A stretch of DNA of 64,000 bases from Sphingobacteriia bacterium (GTDB taxonomy: Bacteria; Bacteroidota; Bacteroidia; Chitinophagales; Chitinophagaceae). The notes under the pieces are model-generated. The model worked only from the letters and a program-made list of their open reading frames with translations, was not told where the DNA came from and did no database searches. The first letter of the stretch is position 1. Every line of letters begins with the position of its first letter. Positions 35,085 through 45,760 of this stretch are shown here, piece by piece. The DNA lies in assembly GCA_015999745.1 (NCBI GenBank), contig JAECQP010000006.1:30846-94845 (forward strand), read 5' to 3'. Made by a program: the position numbers and the translations under genes.

Positions 35085-36244
35085 TTCCGGTTTTTTTCAA
35101 TGAGTTGATTGATCCGCTGTACAGATGTAGCAGATCTAAAGCCATCTTCGGGCGTATTCATCACATAATCCAATAACCGATCCAGTGTTGTTTTGGCAAC
35201 ATGCATCCTGGTATCTGAAGAGGCGTAATAAATGTAAACCGTTCCATCCGGATCAACAGTCCATCCATTGGAGAACAATACATTAGATACATCACCCACC
35301 CGTTCTTCTCCCTCCGGAGCCATAAAATAACCTGCAGGTTTGTAAATTATCCTGGTGATATCCTTAAGGTCGGTCATAAACAGGTACAATACATAGCGCA
35401 ATCCTGCAGCGGTGTTTCGCACACCATGAGCAAGATGCAACCAGCCGGCTTTCGTTTTGATCGGTGCAGGGCCGAGGCCGTTTTTCAATTCATAAACGGT
35501 ATGGTATATTTTTTTATCGATCAATACTTCCTCAGAGATAACCGCCTTCGCGATGTCGTCTGCCAATCCCAGTCCGATTCCCCCGCCGGCATCTATAAAG
35601 CCGTCCTGCGGCCTCGTATAGAAAGCGTATTTCCCTTGCACAAATTCCGGATGCAATACCACATTCCGTTGCTGGGCAGAAGGTGTTTTCAGGTCGGGCA
35701 ATCGCTCCCAGGATTCCAGGTCTTTGGTTCTTGCAATACCGCATTGCGCAATCGCCGAAGACTGATCAGATGCAGGCATACCAGGCGCTTTTCTTTCCGT
35801 ACAAAATAAGCCATAAACCCAGCCGTCTTCGTGATGTACCAGCCGTATATCATATATATTGGTATCCGGCTCATCGGTTTCCGGCATTTGTACAGGGGCA
35901 GAACGAAACCGGAACCGATCGGTTCCGCTCTCACTTTCTGCAATGGCAAAAAAAGATTTCCGGTCTGATCCCTCAACTCTTGCCATCAACAGGTACTTCC
36001 CTTTCCATTTAATTGCCCCGGCATTCAGCACTGCATTAATCCCAAAACGTTGCATTAAAAAGGGATTATCCGTACAATCAAAATCATATCGCCAATCCAG
36101 GGGAACATGTTCTGCGGTTAGTACCGGATGCTGATAGCGATGATAAATTCCATTATTACTTTCAAGCCGGTTATTGGATCTCTCAATGAGCATCTCCTGC
36201 TCCTGCCTCATTTTTGACAATTGTTGGTCAAACGCTTTATTCAT
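35072..36244 (-). CDS. mgp: 4-O-beta-D-mannosyl-D-glucose phosphorylase, GH130
   Basis: About 390 aa from ATG 36244 ([19 protein letters not shown]); the ORF track start at 36310 lies inside the symporter gene. The sequence closely follows the characterised Bacteroides enzyme: [76 protein letters not shown] and GLGPAPIKT. It phosphorolyses mannosyl-glucose to mannose-1-phosphate and glucose in the cytoplasm. It lies between the SSS symporter and the 2-epimerase, completing the known mannobiose catabolic route. Confidence 0.94.
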   Translation of the reverse strand: MNKAFDQQLSKMRQEQEMLIERSNNRLESNNGIYHRYQHPVLTAEHVPLDWRYDFDCTDNPFLMQRFGINAVLNAGAIKWKGKYLLMARVEGSDRKSFFAIAESESGTDRFRFRSAPVQMPETDEPDTNIYDIRLVHHEDGWVYGLFCTERKAPGMPASDQSSAIAQCGIARTKDLESWERLPDLKTPSAQQRNVVLHPEFVQGKYAFYTRPQDGFIDAGGGIGLGLADDIAKAVISEEVLIDKKIYHTVYELKNGLGPAPIKTKAGWLHLAHGVRNTAAGLRYVLYLFMTDLKDITRIIYKPAGYFMAPEGEERVGDVSNVLFSNGWTVDPDGTVYIYYASSDTRMHVAKTTLDRLLDYVMNTPEDGFRSATSVQRINQLIEKNRKWKS

Positions 36245-36266
36245 ACTTCTTATTAAAAATTTAAAA

Positions 36267-38099
36267 CTAGTCCTCCAGTTTATTCCACCATGTTCTTTTA
36301 AGAATACCAATGATGACCAACAAAATAATTACGGTGATCAACAGCGGGAGTTTCATCCACAATACCACATACATCGGCAGAATGGTTAAACAGCATTGCG
36401 CTATAATTCCCAGAGACACGTTAAACATATCCAGCCCAAACCTTTTATTGGGCTCAAATCCGGGATCATCCTGTACAACCAGTTTGTGTATGGGTTGCCA
36501 GAAGCCCCAGGGTTTTACCGTTTTGTAAAAAGATTTCAGGGTAGCTTCTTCCGTTGGAACTGCGGTATACGTACCGGCAATACATCCTGCAATTGAAATC
36601 AGGAACAAAACAGGCCAGATATACAGGAAAAGGCCATCGTACATCTTCAAAAAAATCAGTGCTGCAACAATACCACTGGTCATTCCCCAGAAAAACCCAT
36701 TGGCATTAAACCTCCACCAGTACCACTTCAAAAGATTAGCAGCAATATAGCCCCCGTATAGTCCCCCTACAATCCACTGCAAAACGCTGTTTACATCTTT
36801 TGCAAAGAAACCCAGTATCACGCCGATTGTTACAACCAATACCCCAACTATATAATTGGCACGCATGATTTTTTTTGTGCTTGCCTGAGGATTGATGTAT
36901 TTGAGATACACATCATTAACAATATAGGCCTGGGCGGCATTCAGTGTTCCCGAAAAGGTTCCCATGAATGCACCAAGCAGCCCTGTTAACACCAGTCCCA
37001 AAACACCGACAGGCAAAAAATGATTAATAGCAGCTGGCAAAATTTTTTCAAAATCCGTACCGCCATCCGGCCCGGACAAGTTCAGCCGGTTGTAATACAA
37101 AAGCGCCAGCACCGTAATACCAATTACCATGGAATACCGGATCGGTAATAATACAATTGAAACAAAGCCTGTCATTTTGCTGGCTTCTTTCGGAGACCTG
37201 GTCGACAATACTTTCTGCATGTCATAGTTAGGCGCGGGTCCTGCAAGACTCGCAAATACACCTTTGAATAACATCATCATGAAGAAAATACCAAAAAGGC
37301 CAAAGCCATCCTCAGCTATCTTCCTGTTTGCATCCGGTAATATGGCACTCCAGTCGAGGCTCAGATTCCACCCAAAAAATGGGTTCATCCAGCCATCCGG
37401 AACATGCAACTGGTTTCCGTTGCTGTTTAAATGTATCATAGCAATTACCGCAATGGATATACAGGCAACCGTCATAATCATGTACTTGATAAAATCTCCC
37501 AGTACAATACTGTGCAACCCGCCAAGGATGGAATAGAACATGGCAAAGAGGGTAAACAAGATACCATAGAAATGCGCGGCATATTGTTGAGGGAGATTGA
37601 ATGGGATATAGGTTTTTGCCAATTCCCATGGAATGAACATTTCGATAAACTTACCCAGCCCGATAAATCCATAAGCCAGGAATCCGAAACAGCAGATAAT
37701 GGCAAATACCACCACTATATTGTGTGACCCTTTTACACCTGCTCCTGCCGTACCAAAACGGGTAACCAGCCATTCTGCACCGGTATTGGCATTGGATCTT
37801 CTAAGCCATTTTGAAAGGAACATCATCATGAACACCTGGTTAAATACAGGCCAAAGCCAGGGTATCCATATACTTTTCATGCCGTACACAAAACACAAAG
37901 CTACCATCCACATTGTTCCGCTGATATCAAACATATCACTGGCGTCGCTCAACCCCAGCATATACCAGGGTAGTTTCTTCCCGCCCATCATATAGCTTTC
38001 CTTGTTTTGCTTTGCCCTTTTGCGCATGTAGAATCCGATGAATACCATCGTAACCAGGTATGCTACTATTATTAAGAAATCCGGCAGTTGAAGCTTCAT
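36267..38099 (-). CDS. Sodium:solute symporter (SSS family), probable mannoside importer
   Basis: 610 aa with about 13-14 membrane helices. Family landmarks include an N-terminal [44 protein letters not shown], the SSF core [21 protein letters not shown] and [27 protein letters not shown]. Its place between the surface glycan-binding lipoprotein and the GH130 phosphorylase suggests sodium-driven uptake of mannobiose or a related disaccharide across the inner membrane. It is followed by the phosphorylase after 22 nt. Confidence 0.92.
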   Translation of the reverse strand: MKLQLPDFLIIVAYLVTMVFIGFYMRKRAKQNKESYMMGGKKLPWYMLGLSDASDMFDISGTMWMVALCFVYGMKSIWIPWLWPVFNQVFMMMFLSKWLRRSNANTGAEWLVTRFGTAGAGVKGSHNIVVVFAIICCFGFLAYGFIGLGKFIEMFIPWELAKTYIPFNLPQQYAAHFYGILFTLFAMFYSILGGLHSIVLGDFIKYMIMTVACISIAVIAMIHLNSNGNQLHVPDGWMNPFFGWNLSLDWSAILPDANRKIAEDGFGLFGIFFMMMLFKGVFASLAGPAPNYDMQKVLSTRSPKEASKMTGFVSIVLLPIRYSMVIGITVLALLYYNRLNLSGPDGGTDFEKILPAAINHFLPVGVLGLVLTGLLGAFMGTFSGTLNAAQAYIVNDVYLKYINPQASTKKIMRANYIVGVLVVTIGVILGFFAKDVNSVLQWIVGGLYGGYIAANLLKWYWWRFNANGFFWGMTSGIVAALIFLKMYDGLFLYIWPVLFLISIAGCIAGTYTAVPTEEATLKSFYKTVKPWGFWQPIHKLVVQDDPGFEPNKRFGLDMFNVSLGIIAQCCLTILPMYVVLWMKLPLLITVIILLVIIGILKRTWWNKLED

Positions 38100-38136
38100 A
38101 CTATAAAAATAATTCCCTCTTATATTGTTCTTTCCT

Positions 38137-39168
38137 TTATATCAATCCAATATCGTCTAAATAGATTTCCTGGAGCACACCGCTAAACTCCTGTATCGTC
38201 AAAGATGTAATAGTAGCAGGATTCCCCATGTTCGTCAATGGTATTTCAAGGTCAATCCATTTACCCACCTGTGTAATCGTATAAGTATAACCGGATGCGC
38301 TTGCACCATTAAAATAGATTTTTATTTTCTTATTCAGAGAATTGGCGCCTGCGTACAGGGAAAATTTAAGTTTTGTATTTCCGGTCATACTCAGGGCCGG
38401 TGTGGATTTTGTTACCCTGAATGCACCAAAGCCAACATTAAATTTGGTTTTGCTTGAATAGGAACCGCGCCTAACCGGGTCTGTATTCGTAAGGGTTGTG
38501 GCTGCACTGAATGAAGTATTACTCCAGGTTGCAGTGAGTGCGTCTGCAAAAATCAGATATTTATATCCGTAAGCAAGGCCCGATTTCACTGTACCGCTTC
38601 CTGTTGTCACATATATATATGCAGAACTTACTCCGGCCGGCACTTTCACTTTAATCTCCGTTTTAGTGCTTGAAACAATAATGGCATTTACCGTTTCAAA
38701 TTTTACGGACTGAACACCCCCAAAATGATTTCCTGTAATGGTTACTGTATCGCCGGCACTTCCCGTCATTGGATCAAATGAAGTAATGATCGGCGCCGGT
38801 TGCAGAATTTTGAAATTATAGGTAGCTGTTCCGTATTGGGTAGTTACAGTGATCGGGTTATCGGCAGGATCAGGCAACACAGAAGGTATCTTGACGGTAA
38901 CGGAAGTGTCATCCGCATATAATAGCGAATCGGCAGCCACCACCCCGTTGAAGTCAACTTTATAGGAGGTAGCCAGGTATTTACCTTTTATAATAATCCA
39001 GTCGCCATAATTAACAGCAGATAAAGCAAGGCTACGGTTCTCAAGATCTGTAACTGAACTGATCACCGGCGGCAGCTGAAGATTTGTATTATTACCACCT
39101 CCGTCTTTTTTGCAGGAAGCCGCTAAAAGCAGTATGCATCCTATAGAAAACTGAAATATCTTTCTCAT
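38137..39168 (-). CDS. Surface glycan-binding lipoprotein with IPT/TIG domains
   Basis: 343 aa lipoprotein; the lipobox is in LLLAASCKKDGG, whose acidic/Gly-rich follow-on favours surface exposure. Two IPT/TIG-like modules (about 35-122: VISSVTDLENRSLALSAVNYGDWIIIKG; about 123-205: PIITSFDPMTGSAGDTVTITGNHFGG) lead to a C-terminal jelly-roll-like region that may bind glycan. Directly downstream of susD by 30 nt, it occupies the SGBP position of a polysaccharide utilisation locus. Confidence 0.88.
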   Translation of the reverse strand: MRKIFQFSIGCILLLAASCKKDGGGNNTNLQLPPVISSVTDLENRSLALSAVNYGDWIIIKGKYLATSYKVDFNGVVAADSLLYADDTSVTVKIPSVLPDPADNPITVTTQYGTATYNFKILQPAPIITSFDPMTGSAGDTVTITGNHFGGVQSVKFETVNAIIVSSTKTEIKVKVPAGVSSAYIYVTTGSGTVKSGLAYGYKYLIFADALTATWSNTSFSAATTLTNTDPVRRGSYSSKTKFNVGFGAFRVTKSTPALSMTGNTKLKFSLYAGANSLNKKIKIYFNGASASGYTYTITQVGKWIDLEIPLTNMGNPATITSLTIQEFSGVLQEIYLDDIGLI

Positions 39169-39198
39169 AAATTGAAGTATATAATTGAATGAATGGAT

Positions 39199-40818
39199 TT
39201 ACCAGCCTGGGTTATTGATTGTAATAGCCTGATTTGAATTCATCTCGCTCAAAGGAATCGGGAGCAGCAGATTGCGCAAGCTTCTGACTTTGGAAATGTT
39301 ATTTTGTCCGGAAGAGATCCTGTTCATCACCTGCAGATAGATCCCCCACCTGATCAGGTCAAAGCGGCGGATCCCTTCTAAGGAAAACTCCCGGGCTCTT
39401 TCTGCCAACACAAAACTTCTGAATTGTTCCACGCTCATTCCCGTTGTTGCAGCTGTTGCTCCCGCCCTGCTTCGAACGGCATTTAGTTGTGTGTATGCCT
39501 CAGGAGTAGGGCTGCCATTGGCCTCATTGGCCGCTTCCGCATAGATCAGCAGTATTTCAGCATAGCGCATCAACGGAAAATAGGCATCACTGTTGGCAAC
39601 TGTCCGATCATTCACATCTGCGTATTTTATTATGTACGACCTGTCGTCGGTAGTGCCGTTATTGGCATAAGTTACTCCACCCACTACCTTATATTTAGCC
39701 GCCTGCCAGGAAGGATAAAAATACTTTACCCCGGTACTGGTTTCATAATTGTGGGCAACACCGTCCAGTACCCGTTTGTCTGCCTCTTCGTAATCCTGGT
39801 AATGGTTGTTGGTTGCCCATACAGCCCCTCTCCCAAATGTTGAATATGCAGAAAAGTAGATACTCAGATTATTTACAAACGCGCTTCCCGCCAGGGATTG
39901 CAGTTCCCACATATGTTCCTGCTTGTTTCTGCCCGATACACTCCATAAATCTTTCCAGTTGGTAAACAAGGAGTATTCACCGCCTTCTATTACTTCCAGC
40001 GCCTTGTTTTTTGCCAGGGTAAAATATGCTTTGCTGTCCAAGCCTTCTAAGCCCGATACCACATTTTTTGCATGCGTATAATATCCGTTATCCGTTCCAC
40101 CACGAACCACCACATTGCCAGTTGCCAGGGAGCCGGATGCCATGGTCAGGTACACTTTGGCCAACATTCCTTTTGCAAGACCCCTGGTTGCCCGTCCGGG
40201 TTCACCTGCTTTTGTATCCGCTGCAGGAAGCAACATGGTTTCCGCCTGCTGCAATTCATCTATGATCGCAGCATACACATCTTTTACCGGTGATCTTGGT
40301 ACGTTGGCATTGGGATCAGTAGACAAGGATTTCAGTCTGAGCGGAATAGCTCCGTACAACTGAACCAGTTGAAAATAAGCCCATCCTCTTAAGAAATGAG
40401 CTTCCCCAAGGATTCTCTTCTTAATCACAGGATCTATGTTCTGGTTGATTTTTGCTACATTCTCCAATACGGTAGTGGCTCTTGCAATAATCATATAACA
40501 ACCCACCCAGGGGCCATTCACACCCCAATAGCCCTGCGGGTTACCGGCCCCGGAAGTTCCCATGAACCAGTCTACACCAGACACATGATCATCGTCCAGG
40601 ATCGTAAGGTTCCACATAGGCTGCAGGTAAAGATCATAGGAATACAACTCATTGTAAACACCATTGATAGCTGTTTTGGCATCACTTTCATTGGTATAAA
40701 AGTTGTTGGGAGAAATAAAAGAATAAGGAGTTTCTTCCAGTGCTTTTTTGCAGGAAGAAGCCAGTAACAGCAGTAATGGCAAAAGCAGGCTGCAGGAAAA
40801 TATTTTGATAGACCTCAT
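39199..40818 (-). CDS. susD: RagB/SusD family nutrient-uptake outer-membrane lipoprotein
   Basis: 539 aa. The lipobox ASSCKKALEETP precedes the SusD TPR-like fold: FYTNESDAKTAINGVYNELY, RILGEAHFLRGWAYFQLVQLYGAIPL, and the C-terminal RYAEILLIYAEAANE and RAREFSLEGIRRFDLIRWG. It caps the SusC transporter and binds the incoming oligosaccharide at the cell surface. It lies 21 nt after susC in one operon. Confidence 0.96.
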   Translation of the reverse strand: MRSIKIFSCSLLLPLLLLLASSCKKALEETPYSFISPNNFYTNESDAKTAINGVYNELYSYDLYLQPMWNLTILDDDHVSGVDWFMGTSGAGNPQGYWGVNGPWVGCYMIIARATTVLENVAKINQNIDPVIKKRILGEAHFLRGWAYFQLVQLYGAIPLRLKSLSTDPNANVPRSPVKDVYAAIIDELQQAETMLLPAADTKAGEPGRATRGLAKGMLAKVYLTMASGSLATGNVVVRGGTDNGYYTHAKNVVSGLEGLDSKAYFTLAKNKALEVIEGGEYSLFTNWKDLWSVSGRNKQEHMWELQSLAGSAFVNNLSIYFSAYSTFGRGAVWATNNHYQDYEEADKRVLDGVAHNYETSTGVKYFYPSWQAAKYKVVGGVTYANNGTTDDRSYIIKYADVNDRTVANSDAYFPLMRYAEILLIYAEAANEANGSPTPEAYTQLNAVRSRAGATAATTGMSVEQFRSFVLAERAREFSLEGIRRFDLIRWGIYLQVMNRISSGQNNISKVRSLRNLLLPIPLSEMNSNQAITINNPGW

Positions 40819-40839
40819 ATAACTATTTTTTAAAAATGA

Positions 40840-43800
40840 TTAGAAAGTACAGCGAAGCGTAAAATTGTAGGTTCGCGAATTAGGATACCCGCCTAAATCA
40901 ACACCAAACAAAGCAGGATTATCTCCATAGCTGTTCATCTCCGGATCAAAACCAGAATAATTGGTAAACGTATAAAGGTTATTCACGCCAAGTGATAAGC
41001 GGATTGCAGAGATTCCTTTGATGATCTTTTCATTAATGGTGTATCCCAGCGTAATATTCTTAATACGTACAAAGCTGCCGTCTTCAATAAATCTTCTGCT
41101 GAACAATAATGTTCTCCAGAACTGGCGGATAGCTTTCGGACCAGTGGCCAGTGCGTTATCCTTTCCCTCAGCCCAGGCTCCAGCAAGCATACCCTCACTG
41201 ATATTTTTAGAAGTACCGATATTTCCATTGAATCTTGTATTCATATTGATAATATCGTTCCCCTGTACTCCGTTAATAAAAATACTCAGGTCAAACTTTC
41301 TATATTGAAAGTTATTGGTGAAGCCGAATGTATAATCCGGATTTACATTTCCGATCAGCGCTCTGTCGCTGATAGATATGGCGGTCGGATCTCCGTCCAG
41401 GTTGCGATATTTAATTTCACCAACCATTCTTCTGATAATGGCATCGGGCTGTGTAGTATACATTTGAGAATTCCGCACCTCTGCTTCATTATCGTAGTAT
41501 CCATCCTCAACGTAACCATACAAAGCCCCGATCGGCTGCCCTTCCAGCTGAATAAACGGAGCATCGCCTGTTGAAATATTGCTTGCATACTGTTCTTTGA
41601 TTCCATCTCCTAAACTCAGGATTTTATTCCTGTTAAAGGCAATATTGAAATTGGTCTTCCACTGAAAATCTTTGGAACGCAGGATGGTTCCATCCAGGGA
41701 GATTTCTACTCCCCTGTTCTGTACTGTTCCCGAATTGCGCAATTGCCTTTGAAACCCGGTAGAAGCAGGTGTAGTTACATATTGAAGCAGGTTCTCCGTT
41801 CTCTTCAAATAATAGTCTACATGCAGATTCCATCTGCCGTTCAATAAGCCAAGATCCATACCTGCGTTGTAGGCTGTGGTGGTTTCCCATTTCAGCGCAT
41901 CATTGCTTGGTCCTGAGGAAATATCATCGGCCAAACCCGTCTGCAAAGACCCGTTAAACGGATAATTGTATACAGACAACTTGGAAAGAGAAGCATATGA
42001 ACCTATACCCTGATTACCGGTCTGGCCATAACTCAGGCGAAAGGTCAGATTGCTGACAACAGGCAGTTTTTGAACAAAGGACTCTTTATGCGCCTTCCAT
42101 GCAATGGCTGCGGAAGGGAAGCCGGACCATTTATTGTTGGCGCCGAATTTGCTCGATCCGTCTCTGCGATAAGAAAGCGTTAGCAGGTATTTATCATTAT
42201 AACCATAATTCACCCTTCCTAAAAAGGAAATCAGTGTAGACTGAAAGCGGTTGGTGACAACCGGCAGTACCTGTTCTGCAGATTGAAGGTTCTCATTCTG
42301 TAACAGGTCGTTCGGAAATGTCTTTCCTTCAACTCTTGTTGATTGCCCGTTGGTGCGTTCAAAAGTGGATGCACCAATTGCATTAATGCTGTGCAAATTA
42401 ATTTTTTTACTGTAGGTCAGCATACTTTCGGAAACAATACTTGTCCGGAGGTTATCTGATTTCAATCCCCAGCCTTTTACGCTGAATCCTTCATACACGG
42501 TGCGGGGATAATACTGATCGCGGGTATTGGAACTATAATTAAATCCAAGATTCTGCCTGAATTTAAGGCCATTCAAAATGGTTGCTTCCAGGTAGTTGGA
42601 AGAAAAAATATTCAGCCCGGTTACCTTATTTAGAACATCACTTGTATAGATTTTCGGATTGGTGATAAAGAAGCCTTCCCCCGCATCATCATATTCAGAT
42701 ACGGTATCTATTGTAGCCGGGTAGGTAAGTGCAGAACGAATGACACCGGCGCTGGCAGCATCGGATTTATCAGTACCGGTTTTCACACCATTGGTTACGG
42801 AATTGGATAAGGCCGTATTGGTACCGATCCTGATTCTCCTGCCGATATTCCTCGTCAGGCCAAAACTCAGGCCCAGTTTCTGGTACCCGGAGTTGTTAAT
42901 GATGCCGTCCTGTCCTATATAATTCATGGAAAGACTATGGCTTCCGGCTTCAGACCCACCGGATACATTCACGGAGTATTGCTGTGAAAGCCCTTTACGG
43001 AAAATGGCGTCCTGCCAGTTATGATTGTTACCGATGTATTTAGAAAGATCCGGATACGGGAGTGTGTAGCTCGTGGCATCATATTTATTCGAATTCAGGT
43101 AAGAAAGGTTTTGATAAGCGGCATAATCGTAGGGAGTAAGCATCTTCAATTTCCTGGAAACCTCAGAAAGGCCAAGGTTAACGGATAATTCCACTTTATC
43201 TTTCCCAACACGTCCCTTCCTGGTAGTAATTAACACTACGCCGTTGGCGCCCCTGGAGCCATAGATGGCTGTAGCGGATGCATCTTTCAAAATATCTATT
43301 GACTCAATATCGTTTGGGTTGATAAACGAAAGGGCGTTTAGGGTCTGTTTTTCATCGTCGCCGATGGCAGCCGGATTTGACTCCGAGTTGCTGTTGTTAA
43401 AAGGGACTCCGTCAATTACATATAAGGGTTCTGTTCCCCCAAGGAATGAATTGGAGCCTCTGATGCGGATGCTTAAGCCTACACCCGGGGCACCATCGTT
43501 TTGCGTTACATTCACCCCTGCGAGTTTCCCCTGCATGGCCTGCATTACGTTGACCGGATTCTCTTTGATCAGGTCCTCCCTGGTGATTCGCTGAACTGCT
43601 CCTGTAAGATCTGTTTTTCTCACAGTACCATATCCGATAACCACTACATCACCCAGGTCGGTTACCTGGGGCTTTAATACTACCTGAAAATCAGTTTTTG
43701 CTCCAACAGCGATATCCACACTTTCCATACCCATGTACGAAACGGTGATGGATTTAGATCCCGCAGGAAGGTTTAATGAAAATTTTCCGGCCTGGTCTGT

Positions 43801-43959
43801 AAGCGCGGAACCTGGAGCATTCTTAACAGCAACCGTAGCTCCTGCTAAAACATTCTTTTTTTCGTCGGTTACAATTCCGGTGATTTTTCTTGCCTGCGCA
43901 AGGCTTTTAATGCCTGCCAGGCAAAAGATCAGCAGGCAACAAAAATAAATTTGTCTCAT
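40840..43959 (-). CDS. susC: SusC/RagA family TonB-linked outer-membrane transporter
   Basis: 1039 aa. A signal peptide ending SLAQA is followed by a carboxypeptidase-like beta domain (ITGIVTDEKKNVLAGATVAVK), the TonB-contact region (VVVIGYGTVRKTDLTGAVQ), a plug with IRIRGSNSF...PLYVIDGVPFN and SATAIYGSRGANGVVLITTRKG, and a 22-strand-type barrel ending in FTLRCTF. It imports oligosaccharide with SusD. It is first in the operon, divergent from the AraC regulator across 200 nt. Substrate is inferred as beta-mannan-derived from the downstream phosphorylase and epimerase. Confidence 0.97.
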   Translation of the reverse strand: MRQIYFCCLLIFCLAGIKSLAQARKITGIVTDEKKNVLAGATVAVKNAPGSALTDQAGKFSLNLPAGSKSITVSYMGMESVDIAVGAKTDFQVVLKPQVTDLGDVVVIGYGTVRKTDLTGAVQRITREDLIKENPVNVMQAMQGKLAGVNVTQNDGAPGVGLSIRIRGSNSFLGGTEPLYVIDGVPFNNSNSESNPAAIGDDEKQTLNALSFINPNDIESIDILKDASATAIYGSRGANGVVLITTRKGRVGKDKVELSVNLGLSEVSRKLKMLTPYDYAAYQNLSYLNSNKYDATSYTLPYPDLSKYIGNNHNWQDAIFRKGLSQQYSVNVSGGSEAGSHSLSMNYIGQDGIINNSGYQKLGLSFGLTRNIGRRIRIGTNTALSNSVTNGVKTGTDKSDAASAGVIRSALTYPATIDTVSEYDDAGEGFFITNPKIYTSDVLNKVTGLNIFSSNYLEATILNGLKFRQNLGFNYSSNTRDQYYPRTVYEGFSVKGWGLKSDNLRTSIVSESMLTYSKKINLHSINAIGASTFERTNGQSTRVEGKTFPNDLLQNENLQSAEQVLPVVTNRFQSTLISFLGRVNYGYNDKYLLTLSYRRDGSSKFGANNKWSGFPSAAIAWKAHKESFVQKLPVVSNLTFRLSYGQTGNQGIGSYASLSKLSVYNYPFNGSLQTGLADDISSGPSNDALKWETTTAYNAGMDLGLLNGRWNLHVDYYLKRTENLLQYVTTPASTGFQRQLRNSGTVQNRGVEISLDGTILRSKDFQWKTNFNIAFNRNKILSLGDGIKEQYASNISTGDAPFIQLEGQPIGALYGYVEDGYYDNEAEVRNSQMYTTQPDAIIRRMVGEIKYRNLDGDPTAISISDRALIGNVNPDYTFGFTNNFQYRKFDLSIFINGVQGNDIINMNTRFNGNIGTSKNISEGMLAGAWAEGKDNALATGPKAIRQFWRTLLFSRRFIEDGSFVRIKNITLGYTINEKIIKGISAIRLSLGVNNLYTFTNYSGFDPEMNSYGDNPALFGVDLGGYPNSRTYNFTLRCTF

Positions 43960-43978
43960 AATAGCAGCAATGTTTGAT

Positions 43979-43986
43979 CAAAAATA
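43979..43986 (-). promoter_or_regulatory. Candidate -7 element of the susC operon
   Basis: TATTTTTG on the minus strand fits TAnnTTTG, 19 nt upstream of the susC ATG. No good -33 partner is seen. The rest of the 200-nt divergent region (43960-44159) is AT-rich and probably also holds the AraC promoter. Confidence 0.35.
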
Positions 43987-44159
43987 TGTTCTTTATCTCC
44001 CTTTAGAATAATACTATTTTATCTATTTATTGTACTATAAACTCAAACAAATATTTTTTTTAAGATAACAATAGCATAGAACTTAATAAATACGGATATT
44101 TAGAAACTTTTAGGAATCGTTACCGGCACAATAATATTGATATGATTTTAACTTAAATC

Positions 44160-45038
44160 ATGAACAGAAACTTACTGAAAGAGATCACGCCATTAACGGC
44201 AAGCGACTGTTTTACCATATTTGAACGGACCAAAAAAGAGTTCGACTTTCCGCTGCACTACCATGAAGAGATGGAGCTGAATTTTATCATAAATGCAAAA
44301 GGGGCAAAAAGATTTGTAGGAGATCATATGGCCGAAATAGAAGAAACGGAGCTCGTACTGGTAGGATCCAATCTTCCCCATGCCTGGAAAACCCACCATT
44401 GCAAAAGCAAAGAAATCCATGAAATCACCATTCAGTTTCACAAAGAGCTATTTGATGAAAAAATGTTGGGCAGAAACCAATTGCGCTTCATCAGGGAAAT
44501 GTTTGAGAATTCAAAAAGGGGCATTTTGTTTTCAAAAGCAACTACACAGCAGTTGGGACAACGGCTAAAGCAGTTGAGATCCAAACAGGGTTTTGATTCT
44601 GTACTGGAACTTTTATCTATCCTGCACGATCTCTCCATATCAAGAAACATGCGCATTCTCTCCGATGCAACATTCAGCAACCTGCAACTCAATTACAATA
44701 GCCGGAGAATAGAAAAAGTAATGGAATACATGAATAAAAATTTCGACAAAGCAATCCGTTTGTCAGATGCGGCTAAAATAGCCAACATGACAGAGGTTTC
44801 ATTCAGCCGGTTCTTTAAATTCCATACAGGGTTGAGTTTTATGGATAGTTTACTGGATATAAGACTTGGCCATGCCTCGAGGTTACTAATCGACACCAAT
44901 CAGCCCGTTTCCGAAGTAGCTTATAACTGTGGGTTTAACAATATTTCTAACTTCAACAGGATCTTTAAAAAGAAAAAAGAGTGCACACCTAAAAAATTCC
45001 GGGAAGATTATACTTCCGAAAACCGGGTATTCATCTGA
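44160..45038 (+). CDS. AraC family transcriptional regulator with cupin sensor domain
   Basis: 292 aa. The N-terminal cupin-like ligand domain (about 25-105: FDFPLHYHEEMELNFIINAKGAKRFVGDH) is followed by a helical linker and two helix-turn-helix motifs (about 190-285): LSDAAKIANMTEVSFSRFFKFHTG and PVSEVAYNCGFNNISNFNRIFKK. It is divergently transcribed from susC and followed after 30 nt by two esterase genes, so it is the likely local activator responding to a sugar. Confidence 0.93.
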   Translation: MNRNLLKEITPLTASDCFTIFERTKKEFDFPLHYHEEMELNFIINAKGAKRFVGDHMAEIEETELVLVGSNLPHAWKTHHCKSKEIHEITIQFHKELFDEKMLGRNQLRFIREMFENSKRGILFSKATTQQLGQRLKQLRSKQGFDSVLELLSILHDLSISRNMRILSDATFSNLQLNYNSRRIEKVMEYMNKNFDKAIRLSDAAKIANMTEVSFSRFFKFHTGLSFMDSLLDIRLGHASRLLIDTNQPVSEVAYNCGFNNISNFNRIFKKKKECTPKKFREDYTSENRVFI

Positions 45039-45068
45039 TTTATTTTACCGCTTAACTTCTACTACGCA

Positions 45069-45731
45069 ATGAAATTATTTTTCAAACTATCGATTGTTCT
45101 GATCATTACGATCAGCATCCCTTCATTTGCTTTTGCACAGCCATTCATTAAAGAGATCAATTACTTTAAAAAGCTCGACTCGCTGAACGTTCCGCCGGAA
45201 AATCCGATTTTATTCATTGGCAGTTCTTCATTTACCAACTGGAAAGATGTGAGGAGTTATTTTCCGGCGTACAACATCCTGAACCGTGCTTTCGGAGGAT
45301 CTTCACTGGAACACCAGGTACTGTACGCCGATGATATTATTTTCAGGTATCGGCCCAGGCAAATTGTTATTTATTGCGGAGAGAACAACCTAAGCGCCGG
45401 ACCGGATGTTACCGGCGAATCCATTGCAAAGAAATATATCGAACTCCATCAGTTGATCCGAAGCAGGTTACCGAAAGTTCCCATCGTATATATATCCATG
45501 AAACCCAGTCCCAGCAGGGAAAAATACCTTCCTGTGATGACAGAAGGAAACAGGCTTATCAGGAAATACATAAAGAAACAGCGTAAATCGGCCTATGTGG
45601 ATGTATTCTCCGCCATGTTTACAAAAGACGGCGCAATCATGCCGGATATTTTTCTCTCAGACAAGCTCCACATGAACAAGAAAGGCTACGAAATATGGCA
45701 ACCGATCATTCAGCCATACCTGTTAAAATAA
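45069..45731 (+). CDS. Exported SGNH/GDSL hydrolase
   Basis: 220 aa with a signal peptide ending FAFAQ. SGNH blocks are visible: nucleophile Ser in ILFIGSSSFTNW (block I), Gly in RAFGGSS (block II), GENNLS (block III, with Glu replacing the second residue of GxND) and the Asp/His pair in FLSDKLHMNKKGY (block V). Likely a carbohydrate O-acetyl esterase given the neighbours, but lipase/thioesterase activity cannot be excluded. It lies between the AraC gene and a CE2-like gene. Confidence 0.88.
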   Translation: MKLFFKLSIVLIITISIPSFAFAQPFIKEINYFKKLDSLNVPPENPILFIGSSSFTNWKDVRSYFPAYNILNRAFGGSSLEHQVLYADDIIFRYRPRQIVIYCGENNLSAGPDVTGESIAKKYIELHQLIRSRLPKVPIVYISMKPSPSREKYLPVMTEGNRLIRKYIKKQRKSAYVDVFSAMFTKDGAIMPDIFLSDKLHMNKKGYEIWQPIIQPYLLK

Positions 45732-45760
45732 ACGATACCCTGTTTTAAAACAACCCACAG